Position numbers and translations under genes: made by a program. From contig NZ_KB892771.1 of NCBI RefSeq assembly GCF_000373925.1, positions 1 through 64,000 of the forward strand: 64,000 nucleotides of DNA, given 5' to 3'. This stretch comes from Actinopolymorpha alba DSM 45243. GTDB lineage: Bacteria > Actinomycetota > Actinomycetes > Propionibacteriales > Actinopolymorphaceae. Positions 1-8,359 of the stretch are shown here, one piece after another. The notes under the pieces are model-generated. The model did no database searches. It was given only the letters and a program-made list of their open reading frames with translations, and was not told where the DNA came from. Each line of letters starts with the position of its first letter. Within the stretch, counting starts at the first letter, position 1.

Positions 1-108
1 AACCTCATCCACAACAGCGACTGGCAAGTCCGCATGGGACCAAACGGCAGACCCGAATACATACCCCCACCCTGGATCGACATCAACCAACGCCCCATCC
101 GGACCTAG
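1..108 (+). CDS. HNH endonuclease / DUF222 family protein, C-terminal tail (partial)
   Basis: Only the last 35 codons and the TAG stop lie in the window; the gene starts to the left. The fragment reads NLIHNSDWQVRM followed by a GRPEYIPPPWID-like end, which resembles the tail that follows the HNH motif in actinobacterial DUF222 ('13E12 repeat') proteins. The leading Asn would be the last residue of the His-Asn part of the nuclease motif. These proteins occur in many copies in actinobacterial genomes and their role is poorly known. The family call rests on this short tail only. Confidence 0.55.
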   Translation, partial: NLIHNSDWQVRMGPNGRPEYIPPPWIDINQRPIRT

Positions 109-170
109 GCCGAGGTCAGGGGCCCAGGATGGTGAGTGTTCGGCGATCCTCCCATTGATACGGTCCATGC

Positions 171-866
171 GTGCCTCCCCTGGATCGGCTGCCCCTGGAC
201 ACGAACGCCGGCGCCATGATCGCCGTCCCGTCCGGCAAGGTGACGCTGTCCGACCGTCGGACGCAGCGCAGCTGGTTGGTCGAGCTTGCGCCGTACCATC
301 TCGCCGCGTTCCCCGTCACCCAGGCCCAGTACGCACAGGTCACCGGCCAGCGGCCGAGCTCAGCTCACGGAGATCAGTTGCCCGTCGAGGGCGTCTCCTG
401 GTGGGACGCGGTCCGGTTCTGCAACGCATTGTCCGAACGCGCGGGGCTGGCACCGGCGTACCATCTCGATCCCGTCGGCGAGAATGTCGAGTGGGACGAA
501 TCCACCGATGGGTACCGCCTGCCCACCGAGGCCGAGTGGGAGTACGCCTGCCGCGCCGGCACGACGGGTCCGCGTTACGGCCCGCTCGACGAGATCGCGT
601 GGTACCGCGGCAACTCGGACGAACGAATCCACGAGGTGGGCGGCAAGCGGCCCAACGCCTGGGGATTCCACGACATGCTCGGCAACGTTTGGGACTGGTG
701 CTGGGACTTCTACGACACCGAGGTTTACGGCACCTACCGGGTCCTTCGCGGCGGCGGATGGTTCGACGAACACTGGAGTTGCCGAGCCTCCGTGCGGCGC
801 CGGAGCCACCCGACGTTCCGCACCGACGATGTGGGGTTCCGCATCGCCCGCTCTGGCGCGGCCTGA
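171..866 (+). CDS. Formylglycine-generating-enzyme-like (SUMF1 fold) protein
   Basis: A 231-residue protein with the FGE-sulfatase fold signature: PVTQAQYAQVTG near residue 45, PVEGVSWWDAVRFCNAL near 70, RLPTEAEWEYACRAG near 115, GNVWDWCWDFY near 165 and VLRGGGWF near 190. True aerobic FGEs carry two copper-binding cysteines in a GGS-x-x-C-x4-C stretch near the end. Here the equivalent stretch is GGGWFDEHWSC, so the first cysteine is Asp and only the second remains. It is therefore unlikely to be the sulfatase-activating enzyme; related proteins are oxidases, EgtB-like enzymes or ligand-binding domains. The GTG at 171 is taken as the start; an internal ATG at 216 would still keep the whole fold. 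It stands alone and converges with the nitrilase-family gene. Confidence 0.8.
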   Translation: MPPLDRLPLDTNAGAMIAVPSGKVTLSDRRTQRSWLVELAPYHLAAFPVTQAQYAQVTGQRPSSAHGDQLPVEGVSWWDAVRFCNALSERAGLAPAYHLDPVGENVEWDESTDGYRLPTEAEWEYACRAGTTGPRYGPLDEIAWYRGNSDERIHEVGGKRPNAWGFHDMLGNVWDWCWDFYDTEVYGTYRVLRGGGWFDEHWSCRASVRRRSHPTFRTDDVGFRIARSGAA

Positions 867-924
867 ACCCGAGTCCCCGCGAGCGCCGCCCAAGGTCGAA
901 CCGGGTCCCTGCTCAGCCGTCGCT

Positions 925-1743
925 TTACCGGCGCCAAAGGCGAAGGAACGCATCCGTCACGGCAGGATTGTTAGCGCCGTCCCACCCTCGTGGATCGCGT
1001 GCACGACGCCGCTGCGGCTCGACGTCCGCGATCACCAGCTGATCACCGGACGACCCCGCCTGCGCGAGCACGATCCCATCGGGATCGACAATCGCCGATG
1101 AGCCACAGGCGAGCCGATCTCCCTGACGGCCGGCGATGTCCGCGGCCACAACGGTGATGGAGTTCTCCACCGCACGCGCGATCGGCAGGTTACGTGCTCG
1201 TGCCCGCAGCGACGTGGAGGGGCTCTTCAGATGTCCGCTGTTCGTGGGAACGAAGAGAAGCGCCGCGCCCGCCTCCGCGATGATCCGCGCGGGTTCGACG
1301 TACCAGATGTCGTTACACACAATGATTCCGAACGCCGTCGATCCCCTCCGGAAGACCGGCAAGCTTTCGCCAGCCTGAATCACCGTGCGGTAACCCGGAT
1401 AGACCTTTCGGTAGACCCCCGCCACCCGACCTCCGTCAAGGAGAGCAGCAGAGCTGAAGTGGCGCCCGGAAGCATCGCGTTCCGTAAAACCGACAACGAC
1501 GCTGACAGCCGTATCCAGAAGGGGCGCGACCACCTCGGCCAGCTCACCGTTGTCTGCCTGGATGGCCACGTCGTACGGCGACTGCCCATCGGATTCGTGC
1601 GCCAAGCCACCGATGACCGCCTCTGGACAGCAGAGGATGTCGACATCGCGTGCCTCGCACTCCGCGAGCTGGCGTCGAATGAGTTCGATGGCCTCCATGG
1701 ACCCGAACGGAAGATACGGTGCTTGGTACGCGGCAACCCTCAT
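925..1743 (-). CDS. Carbon-nitrogen hydrolase (nitrilase superfamily)
   Basis: A 272-residue cytoplasmic hydrolase of the nitrilase/amidase superfamily, which cleaves amides or nitriles through a Glu-Lys-Cys triad. The triad is visible: Glu41 in CCPEAVIGG, Lys113 in VYRKVYPGY and Cys143 in IIVCNDIWY. The substrate cannot be told from sequence. The open frame runs much further upstream, but the ATG at 1743 begins the conserved RVAAYQAP first strand, so that start was chosen. It is divergent from the GNAT gene at 1783, with about 40 bases between starts, and converges with the FGE-like gene. Confidence 0.85.
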   Translation of the reverse strand: MRVAAYQAPYLPFGSMEAIELIRRQLAECEARDVDILCCPEAVIGGLAHESDGQSPYDVAIQADNGELAEVVAPLLDTAVSVVVGFTERDASGRHFSSAALLDGGRVAGVYRKVYPGYRTVIQAGESLPVFRRGSTAFGIIVCNDIWYVEPARIIAEAGAALLFVPTNSGHLKSPSTSLRARARNLPIARAVENSITVVAADIAGRQGDRLACGSSAIVDPDGIVLAQAGSSGDQLVIADVEPQRRRARDPRGWDGANNPAVTDAFLRLWRR

Positions 1744-1782
1744 CGAAGTGAGGGTAGTGAAGCCTGCGGCACACTGGTGGGC

Positions 1783-2355
1783 ATGGACCTCATAGTTCGG
1801 CCAGCGCATGCGGACGACGCGCCGCGAATCGTGCGGATATACGTTGACTCCTGGAACGCTGGATTCGGTTCCCTCATGCCCGTCATCACCGTCGACAGCG
1901 CACGCGTCGAACGCTGGAGGAACGAACTCTCCGGAGGAAGGACCCGCTGGTGGGTCGCGGAACTCGATGAATTCCTGGCTGGCTTCGTCGGCATCGGCCC
2001 CAGTCGCGACCCGATCGATCCCACGCTCGGAGAACTCGACACCATTGCGGTCGACCCGGCCTACTGGCGTTCGGGTGTCGGCACAGCGCTCATGCGTACC
2101 GCACTGGAAGGAATTGTGGAGGCCGGCTTCACCGAGGGAATTCTCTGGACGCTCAGTGGGTACGACCGTGGCCAGCGTTTCTATGAGGCGATGGGCTGGC
2201 GCCGAGACGGCGGAATTCGTGACAACGGACACCAGATTTCGTTCCGGAACAGCCTCGGTCGACCGCAACGTCCACGCGTAGGACCTACCGAACCATCGGC
2301 TGATCAAACCACATCAGTTCCGCCGGGCCCACCACCGACGTACCCACCTCTGTAA
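1783..2355 (+). CDS. GNAT family N-acetyltransferase
   Basis: A 190-residue acetyltransferase of the GNAT fold, expected to transfer an acetyl group from acetyl-CoA to an amine. The IVRPAHADDAPRIVRIY N-terminus, the motif A stretch LDTIAVDPAYWRSGVGTALM (with the R-x-x-G-V-G pyrophosphate loop near residue 95) and the GQRFYEAMGWRRDG motif B end are all present. The start is the ATG at 1783, immediately before the first beta strand. The Pro-rich C-terminus after about residue 150 is unusual and runs about 70 bases into the 3' end of the opposing GNAT gene, so the tail may be a read-through extension. Confidence 0.8.
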   Translation: MDLIVRPAHADDAPRIVRIYVDSWNAGFGSLMPVITVDSARVERWRNELSGGRTRWWVAELDEFLAGFVGIGPSRDPIDPTLGELDTIAVDPAYWRSGVGTALMRTALEGIVEAGFTEGILWTLSGYDRGQRFYEAMGWRRDGGIRDNGHQISFRNSLGRPQRPRVGPTEPSADQTTSVPPGPPPTYPPL

Positions 2356-2782
2356 AGCCGACCTTGCGGTACAACGCACGTGCCGACGGATTGTTGGACG
2401 GCGTGTTGGTGATCACCGCTTCCTGGCCGCTGTCGTGGGCCCATTCGATCAGCATTCTGCAGAGTCGGAGCCCAACACCTTGTCGCTGGCATTCGGGCGC
2501 GATCCGCATCCGGCTGAGATGGACGACCTTCGTCCTGCCGCTGGTCAGGCTCGCCGGCACATCCGGACCAGGAAGATCCGCGCCGACCATTCCTACCAGC
2601 ACGTCCGCGTCGCCGCGCTGATCCACGGCGACCCAGAATGCCTCATAGCACTCTTCGACGCGTTCCAGATCGGTGAACCAATAGGGAGGCTCGGGTCCCT
2701 TGTGCCACGCTGGCCACACCCGATCGTGCAGGGTCCGGAGGTGGGGCCGATCGGATGGTTGGTACGGACGGATGGAGATCAC
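2285..2782 (-). CDS. GNAT family N-acetyltransferase
   Basis: A 165-residue GNAT enzyme. ISIRPYQPSDRPHLRTLH forms the first strand and helix; VHLSRMRIAPECQRQGVGLRL holds the acetyl-CoA loop (Q-x-x-G-V-G, near residue 100); PSNNPSARALYRKVGF is the closing motif. The substrate is unknown. The GTG start at 2782 overlaps the TGA of a short upstream ORF as GTGA, which suggests coupled translation. Its 3' end overlaps the convergent GNAT gene by 71 bases. No strong Shine-Dalgarno precedes the GTG. Confidence 0.8.
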   Translation of the reverse strand: MISIRPYQPSDRPHLRTLHDRVWPAWHKGPEPPYWFTDLERVEECYEAFWVAVDQRGDADVLVGMVGADLPGPDVPASLTSGRTKVVHLSRMRIAPECQRQGVGLRLCRMLIEWAHDSGQEAVITNTPSNNPSARALYRKVGFTEVGTSVVGPAELMWFDQPMVR

Positions 2783-2979
2783 CGCGTGCGCCTGCTTTCG
2801 AGGAGAGCCGCCGACCCGAGGAACGCAATCCAGAAAGCTACAAACGAACGGCCACCCGCGCCACGCAATATCGGCCGCCCGCCACCAGTAGCCGCGACCT
2901 CCACGCAGAACCGCCGGCCGCGTGGGCTCCCCAGGACCAGGTCCACATCAGTCACGATCTCGACACTATCTGCGACCAT
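2779..2979 (-). CDS. Short ORF upstream of GNAT, possibly a gene remnant
   Basis: A 66-codon frame starting MVADSVEIVTDVDLVLGSPRG. It ends exactly at the GNAT start with a GTGA overlap, the arrangement of translationally coupled genes. The segment DVDLVLGSPRGRRFCVEV reads like a genuine protein start rather than a shadow, but nothing after it is recognisable, and the gene may be the N-terminal remnant of a longer protein. No obvious ribosome binding site was seen. I do not recognise the family. Confidence 0.3.
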   Translation of the reverse strand: MVADSVEIVTDVDLVLGSPRGRRFCVEVAATGGGRPILRGAGGRSFVAFWIAFLGSAALLESRRTR

Positions 2980-3116
2980 CTCGGTCGTCCCCGCGCTCCC
3001 GTGCGGCGTTCGCTGGACTCGGCTGTCGCAAAAGCAGTGGAGACTTTCCGGGTCAGGGCATGGACAAGCCTCCACAGCTCTCGGGTAAGACTCGGTGCGA
3101 CGACGAGGAGAGGTAC

Positions 3117-3911
3117 GTGGAGCACGGATTCAGCACCGCCGGCATCCCCGGCCCCTCCGGAACGCCCAACCCCTCCGCAATGCCCGGAACGCCCGCTACC
3201 CCCGGCCCGTCTGGAACACCCGGAACTCCACCCGTGCCTCTCCTGCTGGTCGAGGATGATCCCTCGCTCGTCGAGATGCTGGCCGGTCTGCTCGGCGAGG
3301 AGGGGTACGCGGTCGACACGGCCCGTGACGGGCAGGCGGGGCTTCACCGTGCTTTGTCCCATTCGTACGACATCATCGTCGTTGATCGGTGCCTTCCGGC
3401 CATCGACGGGCTGGACCTGCTGGGTCGGCTCCGCCGCAGCGGGGTCACGACACCCACACTCATCCTGTCGGCGCTCGGCGACCCGGCCGACCGGGTTGAG
3501 GGCCTGGACGCTGGCGCCGAGGACTACCTGGCCAAGCCGTTCGACGTCGCCGAGCTGCTGGCCCGTTTACGCGCCCTTCGCCGCCGGCACCTCGACACCG
3601 CACGTATCCTGCCGCTGGGCGACCGCCAACTCGACCTTGACAGCCGCGAGGTCCGCGTCCCGGCAGCCGCCCCTACGCCACCCGCACCCCCGGTGCGGCT
3701 CTCGCAGCGCGAATGCGACCTGCTGGCGATGCTGGCAGCGCATCCCGCGCGGATCTTCAGCCGCGCCGAACTCCTGGCCCGGGTCTTCCCCGAGGCCGAA
3801 AGCGAGGTCATCGTCGACACGTACGTCCACTATCTGCGCCGTAAGCTCGGCCGTTCGATCGTGTGCACGATCCGGGGGCGGGGCTACCGGCTGGACTGCC
3901 CGCCAACCTGA
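3117..3911 (+). CDS. OmpR-family response regulator
   Basis: A 264-residue two-component response regulator. After a Pro/Gly/Thr-rich N-terminal segment of about 40 residues, the receiver domain has the acidic pair in LLLVEDDPSL, the phospho-acceptor Asp90 in IIVVDRCLP and the conserved Lys in YLAKPFDVAE. The C-terminal winged-helix DNA-binding domain has LSQRECDLLAMLAAHP, VDTYVHYLRRKLG and IRGRGYRL. The GTG at 3117 is preceded by GAGGAGAGG at good spacing. The low-complexity N-terminus is odd; an ATG at 3180 would shorten it. The histidine kinase follows within 30 bases, so the two form an operon and a signalling pair. Confidence 0.88.
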   Translation: MEHGFSTAGIPGPSGTPNPSAMPGTPATPGPSGTPGTPPVPLLLVEDDPSLVEMLAGLLGEEGYAVDTARDGQAGLHRALSHSYDIIVVDRCLPAIDGLDLLGRLRRSGVTTPTLILSALGDPADRVEGLDAGAEDYLAKPFDVAELLARLRALRRRHLDTARILPLGDRQLDLDSREVRVPAAAPTPPAPPVRLSQRECDLLAMLAAHPARIFSRAELLARVFPEAESEVIVDTYVHYLRRKLGRSIVCTIRGRGYRLDCPPT

Positions 3912-3938
3912 CGGCCGGTGCCGCCACGTGACCCGCCG

Positions 3939-5249
3939 ATGAGGAAGCCCGTGAAGCGTTCGTTCTGGCGCTGGCCTGCCCGGCCGACAGCGCCGGCCCC
4001 GACGCCTGAGTCCGCCCTGCTGCGCCGTACCGCCATCCGGCTCGGACTGCAGGCCGCGCTGATCGTCGCCGCGGTCGTCGCGGTGCTCGTCGGCGTGGCC
4101 CTGGTCGTCGTGCTGCGCAGCCAGCACCAGGCCGCCGACGCCCTCCTCGTCAACGCGGTGCAGCGCGCAGAGGACGCGGACGATCCGCCGGCCGGGATGT
4201 GGCTCGTCCTGCAGAACGCCGACGGACGTGAGATCACGAAAGGTCTGCCCGCCGGCGTCTTCGACGGTACGACGCTCGCCCGGACGGCACGGACCGGCGT
4301 CGCCGAGGCGCACGAGCTCCAGGTAGCCGGCCGGGACTACCGCATCCAGACCGTACGCCGGGGTGCGACCACGATCGAGGGGATCCTCGACCTGCGTTCG
4401 GCAAACGCCGAACGCCAGCAACTCGTGATGGCTCTCGGCCTTGTCGGGGTGATCGGGCTCGTGCTCGCCGCGGGCGCCGGCGCGCTCCTCGGGGTACGGG
4501 CGGTCCAGCCGCTCGCGACCGCGCTCAGCCTGCAGCGTCGCTTCGTCTCCGACGCGAGCCACGAACTCCGTACTCCCCTCACGCTCCTCACCACGCGGGC
4601 GCAGCTCCTCCGGCGGCATCTGCAACGTGGCAGGGACCCTGACAAGGCGCTCGCCGACGTCGAGAATCTCGTGACCGACAGCGACCATCTCACGGCGATC
4701 CTCGAGGACCTGCTCCTGGCCGCGGACCCGCGGTCCACCCAGGGCGCGGAGCCGATCGACCTGAGCCTGCTGGCCAGCGGCGTCGTGACCGCGAGTACGG
4801 CGGCCGCGCACGCCAGATCGGTCAGCCTCACCATGGTCGACGGCGGAGCGGTGTACGTCGAGGGCACACCGGTCGCGCTCCGCCGCGCGGTGACCGCACT
4901 CGTCGACAACGCGATCCGGCACGCGCAGCACGCGGTCACCGTCACGGTGACAACCAACGATCGCGATGCCGTGCTTGAGGTCAGCGATGACGGGCCAGGC
5001 ATCGACCCGGTACTCGCGCCCCGGCTCTTCGAACGCTTCGCCTCCAGCGGCGGCGCCTCACCGGACGGGCGCCGGCGGCGCTACGGGATCGGCCTGGCGC
5101 TGGTCGGCGAGATCGTCGCGCAGCATCACGGGCAGATCGCCGCGGATGGGGATCCGGGCTCCAGCACGACGTTCAGGATCACGCTGCCGGCGGTGGCGGC
5201 ACCCACGCCGGCGCCCCTACCCGAGCCCGAGGCCGACGCCCGGCCGTAG
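3939..5249 (+). CDS. Sensor histidine kinase
   Basis: A 436-residue membrane histidine kinase, partner of the preceding regulator. It has a transmembrane helix near residues 25-50, a short extracytoplasmic sensor region, a second helix near 155-180, a brief HAMP-like linker, the HisKA dimerisation helix RFVSDASHELRTPLTLL with the phospho-His at about residue 208, and an ATPase domain with LVDNAIRHA (N box), DDGPGI (G1) and YGIGLALVGEIV (G2). The stimulus is unknown. ATG 3939 was chosen as the start; a GTG at 3918 would add seven residues, and neither has a clear Shine-Dalgarno. Confidence 0.88.
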   Translation: MRKPVKRSFWRWPARPTAPAPTPESALLRRTAIRLGLQAALIVAAVVAVLVGVALVVVLRSQHQAADALLVNAVQRAEDADDPPAGMWLVLQNADGREITKGLPAGVFDGTTLARTARTGVAEAHELQVAGRDYRIQTVRRGATTIEGILDLRSANAERQQLVMALGLVGVIGLVLAAGAGALLGVRAVQPLATALSLQRRFVSDASHELRTPLTLLTTRAQLLRRHLQRGRDPDKALADVENLVTDSDHLTAILEDLLLAADPRSTQGAEPIDLSLLASGVVTASTAAAHARSVSLTMVDGGAVYVEGTPVALRRAVTALVDNAIRHAQHAVTVTVTTNDRDAVLEVSDDGPGIDPVLAPRLFERFASSGGASPDGRRRRYGIGLALVGEIVAQHHGQIAADGDPGSSTTFRITLPAVAAPTPAPLPEPEADARP

Positions 5250-5381
5250 CCCGAGCCCACGGACGGTTCCAAGAAATCTCCCAATCTTGGCGGCAATCGT
5301 CAGTAGTCCCGGCCCTCAAGACCCGCTCGTAAGGAAGCCGCGCCACGCAAGGAACCGTGACGTCCGGAAGGCTCGTCGGAA

Positions 5382-5924
5382 ATGCCCACGTTCATCAGCG
5401 GTCTGCCTCTCCACGCGTTGATCGTTCACGCCGTCGTCGTCCTCGTGCCCCTCGCCGCCCTCGGCTCGGTCGTCATCTCCCTGTGGCCGGCGGCCCGCCG
5501 CCGCTACGGCTGGCTCGTCGTGGCAGTGACGGCCGTCGCCGTGGGCTCGGTCCCGCTGGCCACCGAGACCGGCGAGGGTCTGCGTGACCGCCTCGAGCCC
5601 AGCGAGGCGATCGCCCGGCACGCCGACCTCGGAGGTGAACTGCTGATCTTCGTCGCACCATTGCTGGTGGCGGTGGCGGTCCTCAACGCCCTCGACCTCT
5701 ACCAGCACCGGCGGTCGCGGGCCGAGGGGCCGGGCGCGATGACCGCAAGCCGAGCACGGCCGCGGGTCGCGGGATGGGTACGCCCACTCACCGTTCTCCT
5801 CGCCGCCACCGCGGTGCTGCTGTCAGTGGGTACGACGATCCAGGTCGTACGTATCGGCGACGCGGGCGCCCGGGCGGTGTGGGGCGATGAGGAGTACGTC
5901 AAACCCGCACCGCACGGCGGCTGA
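5382..5924 (+). CDS. DUF2231 membrane protein
   Basis: A 180-residue integral membrane protein of the DUF2231 type. It begins GLPLHALIVHAVVVLVPLAALG, the family's characteristic His-containing first helix, followed by helices near residues 45-65, 85-105 and 135-155. A His/Asp-containing loop (ARHADLGGELL) precedes the third helix. The family's function is not established; redox or haem-linked roles have been suggested from context. It follows the two-component operon on the same strand after a 130-base gap, so it could be a target of that system, though nothing in the sequence proves it. Confidence 0.75.
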   Translation: MPTFISGLPLHALIVHAVVVLVPLAALGSVVISLWPAARRRYGWLVVAVTAVAVGSVPLATETGEGLRDRLEPSEAIARHADLGGELLIFVAPLLVAVAVLNALDLYQHRRSRAEGPGAMTASRARPRVAGWVRPLTVLLAATAVLLSVGTTIQVVRIGDAGARAVWGDEEYVKPAPHGG

Positions 5925-5977
5925 CCGGGCCTCGCCTGGCTACCGAGCCGGCGGCCCGGCGGCGCGCCGCTCGAGCG

Positions 5978-6670
5978 CTACTGCACAGCGAGACCGTCGT
6001 ACGACGTCGCACCGGGCGCGAGCGTCTTGTGTCCACTGCTGTTCACGAGCACAACCGGGTCGATGCCGACCGCCGTGATGGCACTGCCGGTGATGATGGC
6101 GTTCGACCGTTCCGTGAGCGCGATCACCGGGCGGCGCTGGCTCGCCACCCAGACGCTCTCCCGGGGAAGGTCGGAGTCGCGGTGGTGGACGAAGACTCCG
6201 CAGCCGGCGGCGAGGTCGGTGCCGCGAGTGTCCTCAAGGCCCACGTCATTGCGGTCGAGATGGGCGATGGTGGTGATGTCGGCGCCCAGCAACGCGGCGC
6301 CGGCGCTGCCGCCGAAGACCGCACCGCCGGCCGCGACGTACTCTCGCAGCGCGTCAAGGAGCCCGAAGCGGTGGACGATCGACAGCAGGCTGTAGGTGTT
6401 GCCGCCGCCGATGTAGATGCCGCGGAAGTCTCCGGGCGAGATCCTTCCGTTGCCGGTCCACATCGTGATGTGGCGAACGCCGAGAGGTCGATAGACACCG
6501 CGCAGCCACGACAGGCAGGCGGCGTAGTCGTGGGTGTGCGGATCGAGCGCCACCGGCCAGTACGACAACGGGCCGGAGCCGATGGTCGCCGCGAAACGCT
6601 CATCCAGCGGGCGCGAGTCCGCAGCGCCCCCGCCGCCGGCGAGAAACACCTTCCCAGTCACCGCCCTCAT
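5978..6670 (-). CDS. Peptidase E-like (S51) protein
   Basis: A 230-residue protein of the S51/dipeptidase E group, which has a class I glutamine-amidotransferase-like fold. Features seen: KVFLAGGGG at the N-terminus, a RGIYIGGGNTYSLL oxyanion stretch near residue 85, and the nucleophile elbow VFGGSAGAALLG with Ser at about residue 120. A His/Asp partner may lie in DTRGTDLAAGCGVFVHHRDSD. S51 enzymes cleave N-terminal Asp-X dipeptides, but divergent members have unknown substrates. Its ATG overlaps the stop of the PRPP synthase gene by four bases (ATGA), so the two are translationally coupled. Confidence 0.75.
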   Translation of the reverse strand: MRAVTGKVFLAGGGGAADSRPLDERFAATIGSGPLSYWPVALDPHTHDYAACLSWLRGVYRPLGVRHITMWTGNGRISPGDFRGIYIGGGNTYSLLSIVHRFGLLDALREYVAAGGAVFGGSAGAALLGADITTIAHLDRNDVGLEDTRGTDLAAGCGVFVHHRDSDLPRESVWVASQRRPVIALTERSNAIITGSAITAVGIDPVVLVNSSGHKTLAPGATSYDGLAVQ

Positions 6671-7632
6671 CCTTCCGTGGCCGGGCTGACAAAGAGACTG
6701 CTGACCGATTCGCCCAGGTGAATACGCCGGATCGCCTCGGCGAAGAGCGGCGCGACCGAGCGTACGTCCATGGTCGGCAGAAGTTTCTCAGGAGCCAGCG
6801 GGACGGTGTTGGTGGTGACGATCTCTTCGATGTCGTCCTGGGCGGCCAGCCGCTGGATCGCCTTGCCGGTGAACAACCCGTGGGTGCAGGCGAGGGAGAT
6901 CTTTCGGACGCGGCGTTCGCGCAGGCGGTCGAGGAGTTCGATGAGCGTCCCTGCGGTGGCGATCTCGTCGTCGAGCACGATGACGTTCTTGCCGTCCACG
7001 TCCCCCACGATCGCGTCGATGACCACCCGGTCATCTGCCAACCGCTGCTTGCTTCCGGCCGCCACCGGCAGGTTGAGGAGCCGGGCGAACTGCGTGGCCG
7101 GCTTGGCGTTTCCGAGGTCCGGTGAGACGACGACCGTGTTGCTCAGGTCGCGTCCCACGAAATGCTGCGCGAGTTCGCCGATGGCGGTGAGGTGGTCCAC
7201 CGGGATACTGAAGAAGCCGTGCACCTGCGGGGCGTGGAGCGCCATGGTGAGGACGCGGCTGGCACCCGCGGTCGCCAGCAGGTCAGCCACCAGCCGCCCG
7301 CCGATCGAGATCCTCGGCGCGTCCTTCTTGTCTGAACGCGCGTACGCGTAGTGCGGGATCACGGCGGTGATGTGCGCCGCCGACGCACCCCGGGCCGCGT
7401 CGAGCATGAGCAGGAGCTCCATCAGGTGCTCCTGAACCGGCGGCACGATCGGCTGGACGAGGTAGATGTCGCGCTGCCGGCAGTTCGCCCCGAGCTGGAC
7501 CAGCAGGCAGTCGTTGCTGAACCGCTGGATATGCGCCGGCGACAGATCCACGCCAAGGTTCAGGCAGATCTCCTCGGCAAGTTCCGGGTGTGCACTGCCA
7601 GTGAAGACGCCAATCTCCCGCATCCGCCACAT
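6667..7632 (-). CDS. Ribose-phosphate diphosphokinase (PRPP synthase) family protein
   Basis: A 321-residue protein with the tandem phosphoribosyltransferase-like domains of PRPP synthase, which makes PRPP from ribose 5-phosphate and ATP for nucleotide, His and Trp synthesis. The sequence shows FTGSAHPELAEEICLNLGV at the start, RDIYLVQPIVPPVQEHLMEL, the IPHYAYARSDKKDAPR ATP-binding stretch, VVVSPDLGNAK and the PRPP loop NVIVLDDEIATAGTL. The usual Lys-Arg catalytic flap is replaced by a GSKQRLADD stretch, so this is a divergent paralogue rather than the housekeeping prs. ATG 7632 has AGGAA 12 bases upstream. It leads a two-gene operon with the peptidase E-like gene. Confidence 0.8.
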   Translation of the reverse strand: MWRMREIGVFTGSAHPELAEEICLNLGVDLSPAHIQRFSNDCLLVQLGANCRQRDIYLVQPIVPPVQEHLMELLLMLDAARGASAAHITAVIPHYAYARSDKKDAPRISIGGRLVADLLATAGASRVLTMALHAPQVHGFFSIPVDHLTAIGELAQHFVGRDLSNTVVVSPDLGNAKPATQFARLLNLPVAAGSKQRLADDRVVIDAIVGDVDGKNVIVLDDEIATAGTLIELLDRLRERRVRKISLACTHGLFTGKAIQRLAAQDDIEEIVTTNTVPLAPEKLLPTMDVRSVAPLFAEAIRRIHLGESVSSLFVSPATEG

Positions 7633-7711
7633 GGTGAATTCGCCGTTCCTGCCCTGTCGAACGCCGCTCGGCCGGGGCCAGACTAGCTGGTGGGATGCGA
7701 CCCGGTGCGGC

Positions 7712-8248
7712 CTACCTCGGCCAGGTCCACCGGGTCGGGTTGCGAAGGTCGGCATCCCAACCGAAGACCGCCCGCGGGTTGATCCGGAACGCCGGACCCG
7801 GCGGGATGCCCGGCGCGGCCACCCCGTCCCCGACCACGTAGGAGTTGTGGTCGTACTTCTCGTTGGTGGCGTGGACGTACTCCCGCAGGTCGTCGGGACC
7901 GGTCAGGCGTTCGCCGGTTCCTTCGACGATGACGGCGTCCTGGCTGCTTTCGAGGTGGACGCTGACCTCGGTGTTGTCCGCGAGATTGCCGGCGGCCACC
8001 GGCGATCCCGTCGAGAACACGAAGGCGTCCCGCAACCACACCCCCCAGACCGGCCTGACGTGGGGACGCCCGACGCTGGTGACGCTGGCCACCCAGTAGC
8101 TCCGCGCTGCGGTGAGGCGTTCCTCGGCCCAGCCCCACGGGAGAAGATCGGAGGGAACGACAGAACCGAACATCCTCGGCGGTGCGGCGAGAGCGGTGGG
8201 GGTGGAGCCCAACGCAGTTGAGGGCCGGGACCAGCGCGGTGTCGTCAC
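7712..8248 (-). CDS. Pyridoxamine 5'-phosphate oxidase-fold protein
   Basis: About 178 residues with a split-barrel flavin/PNPOx fold. The core begins LLPWGWAEERLTAARSYWVASV and continues GRPHVRPVWGVWLRDAFVF, then GNLADNTEVSVHLES and VIVEGTGERL, all typical of actinobacterial PNPOx-like or F420/flavin-binding proteins of unknown substrate. The start is uncertain. Frames open at 8302, GTG 8248 and ATG 8173 are all possible; the first 25 codons of the longer versions lie on a 35-bp repeat (8201-8235), so the true start may be 8173. It ends about 80 bases upstream of the PRPP synthase start on the same strand. Confidence 0.7.
   Translation of the reverse strand: MTTPRWSRPSTALGSTPTALAAPPRMFGSVVPSDLLPWGWAEERLTAARSYWVASVTSVGRPHVRPVWGVWLRDAFVFSTGSPVAAGNLADNTEVSVHLESSQDAVIVEGTGERLTGPDDLREYVHATNEKYDHNSYVVGDGVAAPGIPPGPAFRINPRAVFGWDADLRNPTRWTWPR
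8201..8235 (-). repeat. 35-bp repeat, copy 1 of an inverted pair
   Basis: Contains CCCAACGCAGTTGAGGG, a short dyad around CAAC-GCA-GTTG. The reverse complement matches 8979-9013 at 31 of 35 positions. It lies at or just before the start of the PNPOx-fold gene. Confidence 0.7.
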
Positions 8249-8359
8249 GGCCCCGAGTATCCCGTGTTGTGACACGCCCGGGAACCCCTCAGTGTCGATC
8301 ATGAGACACAGCGTGAACCGCTGCGGGCACGAGATCGTCGAGCTAGTCGCGCCGCTCCG

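Noticed and set aside
171-866. Calling this protein the FGE that activates the sulfatase at 60919
   Set aside because: The first of the two catalytic cysteines is Asp, and the genes are 60 kb apart.
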